DNA from: Lingula anatina
Taxonomy: Eukaryota; Brachiopoda; Lingulata; Lingulida; Lingulidae
NCBI RefSeq assembly: GCF_001039355.2
Contig: NW_019774825.1
Location: 37,537-101,536, forward strand
Reading direction: 5' to 3'
Length of the DNA: 64,000 nt
Under the pieces are notes generated by a model. It had not been told where the DNA came from, ran no database searches, and saw nothing but the letters and a program-made list of their open reading frames with translations. Position numbers and translations under genes: made by a program. Of the stretch, positions 61,601-64,000 are shown in pieces (the stretch's first letter is position 1; each line of letters begins with the position of its first letter).

Positions 61601-64000
61601 AAAATTAATGACTGCTAGTGACAAAATTTTCAGCAGATGCAGAACAATTGACATATGGTTAAAATCAGTTTTGGTTTACCTTTCCTATCTTTTCTAGAAA
61701 AAAATCCCTCTAACCGAGTATTTGTTAACTCCTTTTTCTTCCAAACCATCCTTCAACTTTTGCTCCATATTTCAGCATCTTTAGTAGTTATTGTTCTTAA
61801 GCTTAACACATTTTCTGCTTTCGGTCCGTTCTAGACAAATGTCTATTACAGACTGGTTTTCAAGCTGCTCATTATACTGGAGAAACTTCTCTAAATCACT
61901 TCTTTTTAAAACTAACCTAAATAAGCAAGTTCTGCGAAAATTTGCTCTTCATCTAACCAGATTTCTCACTTTATGCCAGATCAAGAAAAATCATTCATCA
62001 TTTAATCCAACTTCATTACAGTAAGGTTTTTTCAAGCTAGACATGTTTCTAGACAAACTCTATTTCATCGCTTCAATTTATAACAAATTCAGGTTGGCGT
62101 GAGCAAGAATAAACAGAATTGCACTTTCATGTCACATACAAAGTTGCGTGATTGTTTTATCAAGGAAATATTTTTTCTATAATACAAACGAATTACAGTA
62201 ATTTTTCTGCACAATTTCAAATGAAATGAAACAAAAAATGACCCCTGGTTGCTCTTTACTGATTCAAGAGCTATCATGTATCTCCATTTTTGGTCACATA
62301 CAAAATTATGAGATCGTGACTGTTTAATCAAGGAATTTTTTTTATGTAAAGTAAACATATTACATTTTTTTCCTGCACAATTTCAAATGAAATGAAACAA
62401 AAAACGACCCCTGGTTGTTCTTTAAAGATTCAAGAGGCATCATTTATCTCCAATCTGCATGTCACATAACAGTTGTCACGATTGCAGATGTCAGTAAAAA
62501 CAGTATGTCCTATGCATATTAGAAATATGTCAATTCCAATTTTATCTTGTACAGAAAATGTGGCAGGGAAAATACAGACAAAGGCCTGGAGGAAGGATTG
62601 CAACATTACAATATCAGAGCCTAAATGAATACTTATGAACCACATTTCTTGGAGACGAAGGCCTGATTTATGGTAGGGACACTGCAAGTGCTAAAATTCC
62701 AATGTAATCATTAAATTGCAATAAAGTGATAGAACTCATGGAATATCCCTTAATTGGTAGCAATAGCCTGAGCCAGTTTTGTGGTATTAGTAAAATATGG
62801 TAAATAAGATACACATGATAATACGCATTGTGTAATTGTGAACTGTAATGTCTTGCTTGAAGAACCTAGCCTAGCTGGCAATTACACATGGCATGGTGTG
62901 TGTGTGTGTGTGTGTGTGTGCGTGTGCGTGAGAGAGAGAAAGAGAGAAAGAGCTAAATAAGTATTTCATTTTATATATAGTTTAATATAATATTATATTT
63001 AAAATATTGCAACCAAAACATTGAAGTTGTACAGATGATGAGTTTGAATAAAAATTTTAAAATAAAATAGTAACATAAAGAATTTACATTAAAGATCATA
63101 TTGATTCAGAAATCAAAATAAAACACAGACATCTAAGAGTAAGATCAAGCATAAGATATACAAGGGTTTGAGAAACGTTTGGTCTTAAATCTTGCTACAT
63201 TGAAATTAGACTGGTTATGTAGAAGTAAAATTTGGGGGAAAAAAAGCAAATATATCTCTATACTTACAATAGTGCTGGCATTGATATAGTCACCTCCAGA
63301 CACATTGGTGGAATCGTTAAGAACCACCCTGGAATGATCGTCTGAAAATGAAACAAAAACAAAATAGTGCAAAGCATCTGGCCAAACAATGTGATGATGA
63401 TAACAATAAAGGCTGTATATCCTAAAACATATCATTATAACACCTAATTAGAGTTCTTTATTTTTATTTTTTCATGTCTGTATCAATCAATCATACATGA
63501 CAAACATATTGATTACCCACTGTTGGCAAAGGTGAGTTTTTTTTTACCTGTTGAAGTACCAAGAAGCATTTTTCAACAGACACAACTGAAAGCAGCGCCT
63601 TTTGCATAATTAAGTGCAATAGCTATTGGAATATTCACACAGTACCATGCAAAAACCCATGATAAAAAATTACTGGTAACGACAGAATTTTGATCAAACC
63701 AGCTGCTACTAAATACCCCAATGTGGGTTATTCATTCACCTCATTAATATTACACAAAAGCTAGTTCAGAGCTTTTATGCTGCGAATCCCACTTGATTTC
63801 CTTACAAACTATTAAACAATTTCTTAAACATCTAGGACACTTTTTTAACACATAAAAAACAAACAAACAAACAAACAAAAAAACACTGTACACTTACATG
63901 GGAGAATGTCACAATATCTGTTCTTGCGCGTATTATTGGGGAGATTGGCCGCCTCCGTAGTGTTGGGTTCTGCCTCATAAGCGCACAAGGCCTCCCACTC
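55611..64000 (-). CDS. PTPRN: PTPRN/PTPRN2 (IA-2, phogrin) homologue, phosphatase domain, 5' part outside the window
   Basis: Receptor-type tyrosine-phosphatase-like protein of dense-core secretory vesicles. Exons in transcript order: 64000-63898 (continues upstream), 63341-63268, 61466-61389, 61113-60994, 60572-60406, 57080-57027, 56745-56681, 56424-56351, 55682-55611 with stop TAA at 55613-55611. Phases join throughout. Landmarks: [109 protein letters not shown] and the C-terminus [12 protein letters not shown], nearly the vertebrate ending. Matches are spread over both vertebrate paralogues (for example [17 protein letters not shown] as in PTPRN2), which suggests a pre-duplication orthologue. 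The extracellular and transmembrane parts are not in the window. Confidence 0.93.
56681..57080 (-). other. PTPRN: Phosphatase signature (P-loop) exons of the PTPRN homologue
   Basis: Exon 57080-57027 ends in VHC plus AG, and exon 56745-56681 continues [10 protein letters not shown], giving [10 protein letters not shown]. The nucleophile Cys and the Arg are present. The Ala of the classical HCSAG motif is Asp, the same change that silences vertebrate IA-2 and phogrin. Confidence 0.9.
57081..60405 (-). other. Intron of the PTPRN homologue with simple-repeat patches
   Basis: This 3.3-kb intron holds no recognised exon. It includes three related CAGCAGTAACAGTAG-type patches near 57906, 58110 and 58190, the last with a (CAG)n run at 58215-58236. 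A (GTA)n run lies at 58361-58380 and a poly-T run at 60307-60325. Confidence 0.55.
60406..60572 (-). other. PTPRN: WPD-loop exon of the PTPRN homologue
   Basis: The exon encodes [14 protein letters not shown] through to DFR, including [12 protein letters not shown]. The general-acid Asp of the WPD loop is present. As I recall, human PTPRN has WPA and PTPRN2 WYD at this place. Confidence 0.9.
61467..63267 (-). other. Intron of the PTPRN homologue with a tandem repeat
   Basis: The intron is 1.8 kb with no exon seen. It contains the tandem repeat of about 165 bases at 62131-62470 and a (GT)n(GA)n microsatellite at about 62897-62945. Confidence 0.55.
62131..62470. repeat. Tandem repeat, about 165-base unit, two copies and the start of a third
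   Basis: GTCACATA recurs at 62131, 62292 and 62461. Between these starts the copies share CACAATTTCAAATGAAATGA and the phrase GACCCCTGGTTG, with moderate divergence. Confidence 0.7.
63856..63884. repeat. (CAAA)n microsatellite
   Basis: About seven CAAA units sit immediately inside the intron next to the PTPRN exon 64000-63898. Confidence 0.85.

Noticed and set aside
62131-62470. CRISPR-like repeat array
   Set aside because: The units are long, diverged and contiguous without spacers, in an animal intron.

Overview
The window is nuclear DNA of an AT-rich metazoan. It holds three genes split into many short exons with GT..AG introns. Protein similarity (recalled, not searched) places them closest to deuterostome homologues. 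Several stretches occur twice, as near-identical copies with SNPs and indels, joined by single N bases or N runs. This is how draft assemblies of very heterozygous marine invertebrates look. Together with a cluster of the palindrome TAGGCCTA, it suggests an echinoderm, most likely a sea urchin. That assignment is an inference.

Region 1 (1-17640, + strand) is the ubiquitin-specific protease USP40 without its first exon(s). Thirty-one visible exons run from just after the catalytic Cys box to the stop at 13999. They join in a consistent phase into about 1199 codons. The 3' UTR and last exons are repeated by the assembly up to about 17640.

Region 2 (17640-20460) is intergenic, with the TAGGCCTA cluster.

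Region 3 (20460-51830, + strand) is the single IGF2BP/IMP/Vg1RBP-type RNA-binding protein gene. Its 17 coding exons encode about 587 residues as RRM1-RRM2-KH1-KH2-KH3-KH4 plus an RGG-rich tail not found in vertebrate paralogues. Two layers of isoform diversity are visible. (a) An alternative first coding exon at 28954-29069 would replace RRM1 with an acidic, Asn/Gln-rich leader. (b) Two adjacent, equal-length, equal-phase, diverged exons (32510-32596 and 32922-33008) each encode the GxxG half of KH1, so they look like mutually exclusive exons. A long GT tract downstream of the second differs greatly in length between the two assembled haplotypes. The 5.2-kb 3' UTR carries one perfect let-7 8-mer site and two Pumilio-type sites.

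Region 4 (about 52970-64000, - strand) is the 3' part of a PTPRN/PTPRN2 (IA-2/phogrin) homologue, convergent with IGF2BP. Nine exons cover most of the single phosphatase domain. The active site is mosaic: it keeps the KNRY and WPD motifs of active phosphatases but has the HCSDG signature of the vertebrate pseudophosphatases.

The three genes do not form a pathway; they are neighbours. No mobile element with coding capacity, tRNA, rRNA or CRISPR was seen. Minor repeats (a MITE-like element, a tandem repeat of about 165 bp, microsatellites) lie in introns and UTRs.
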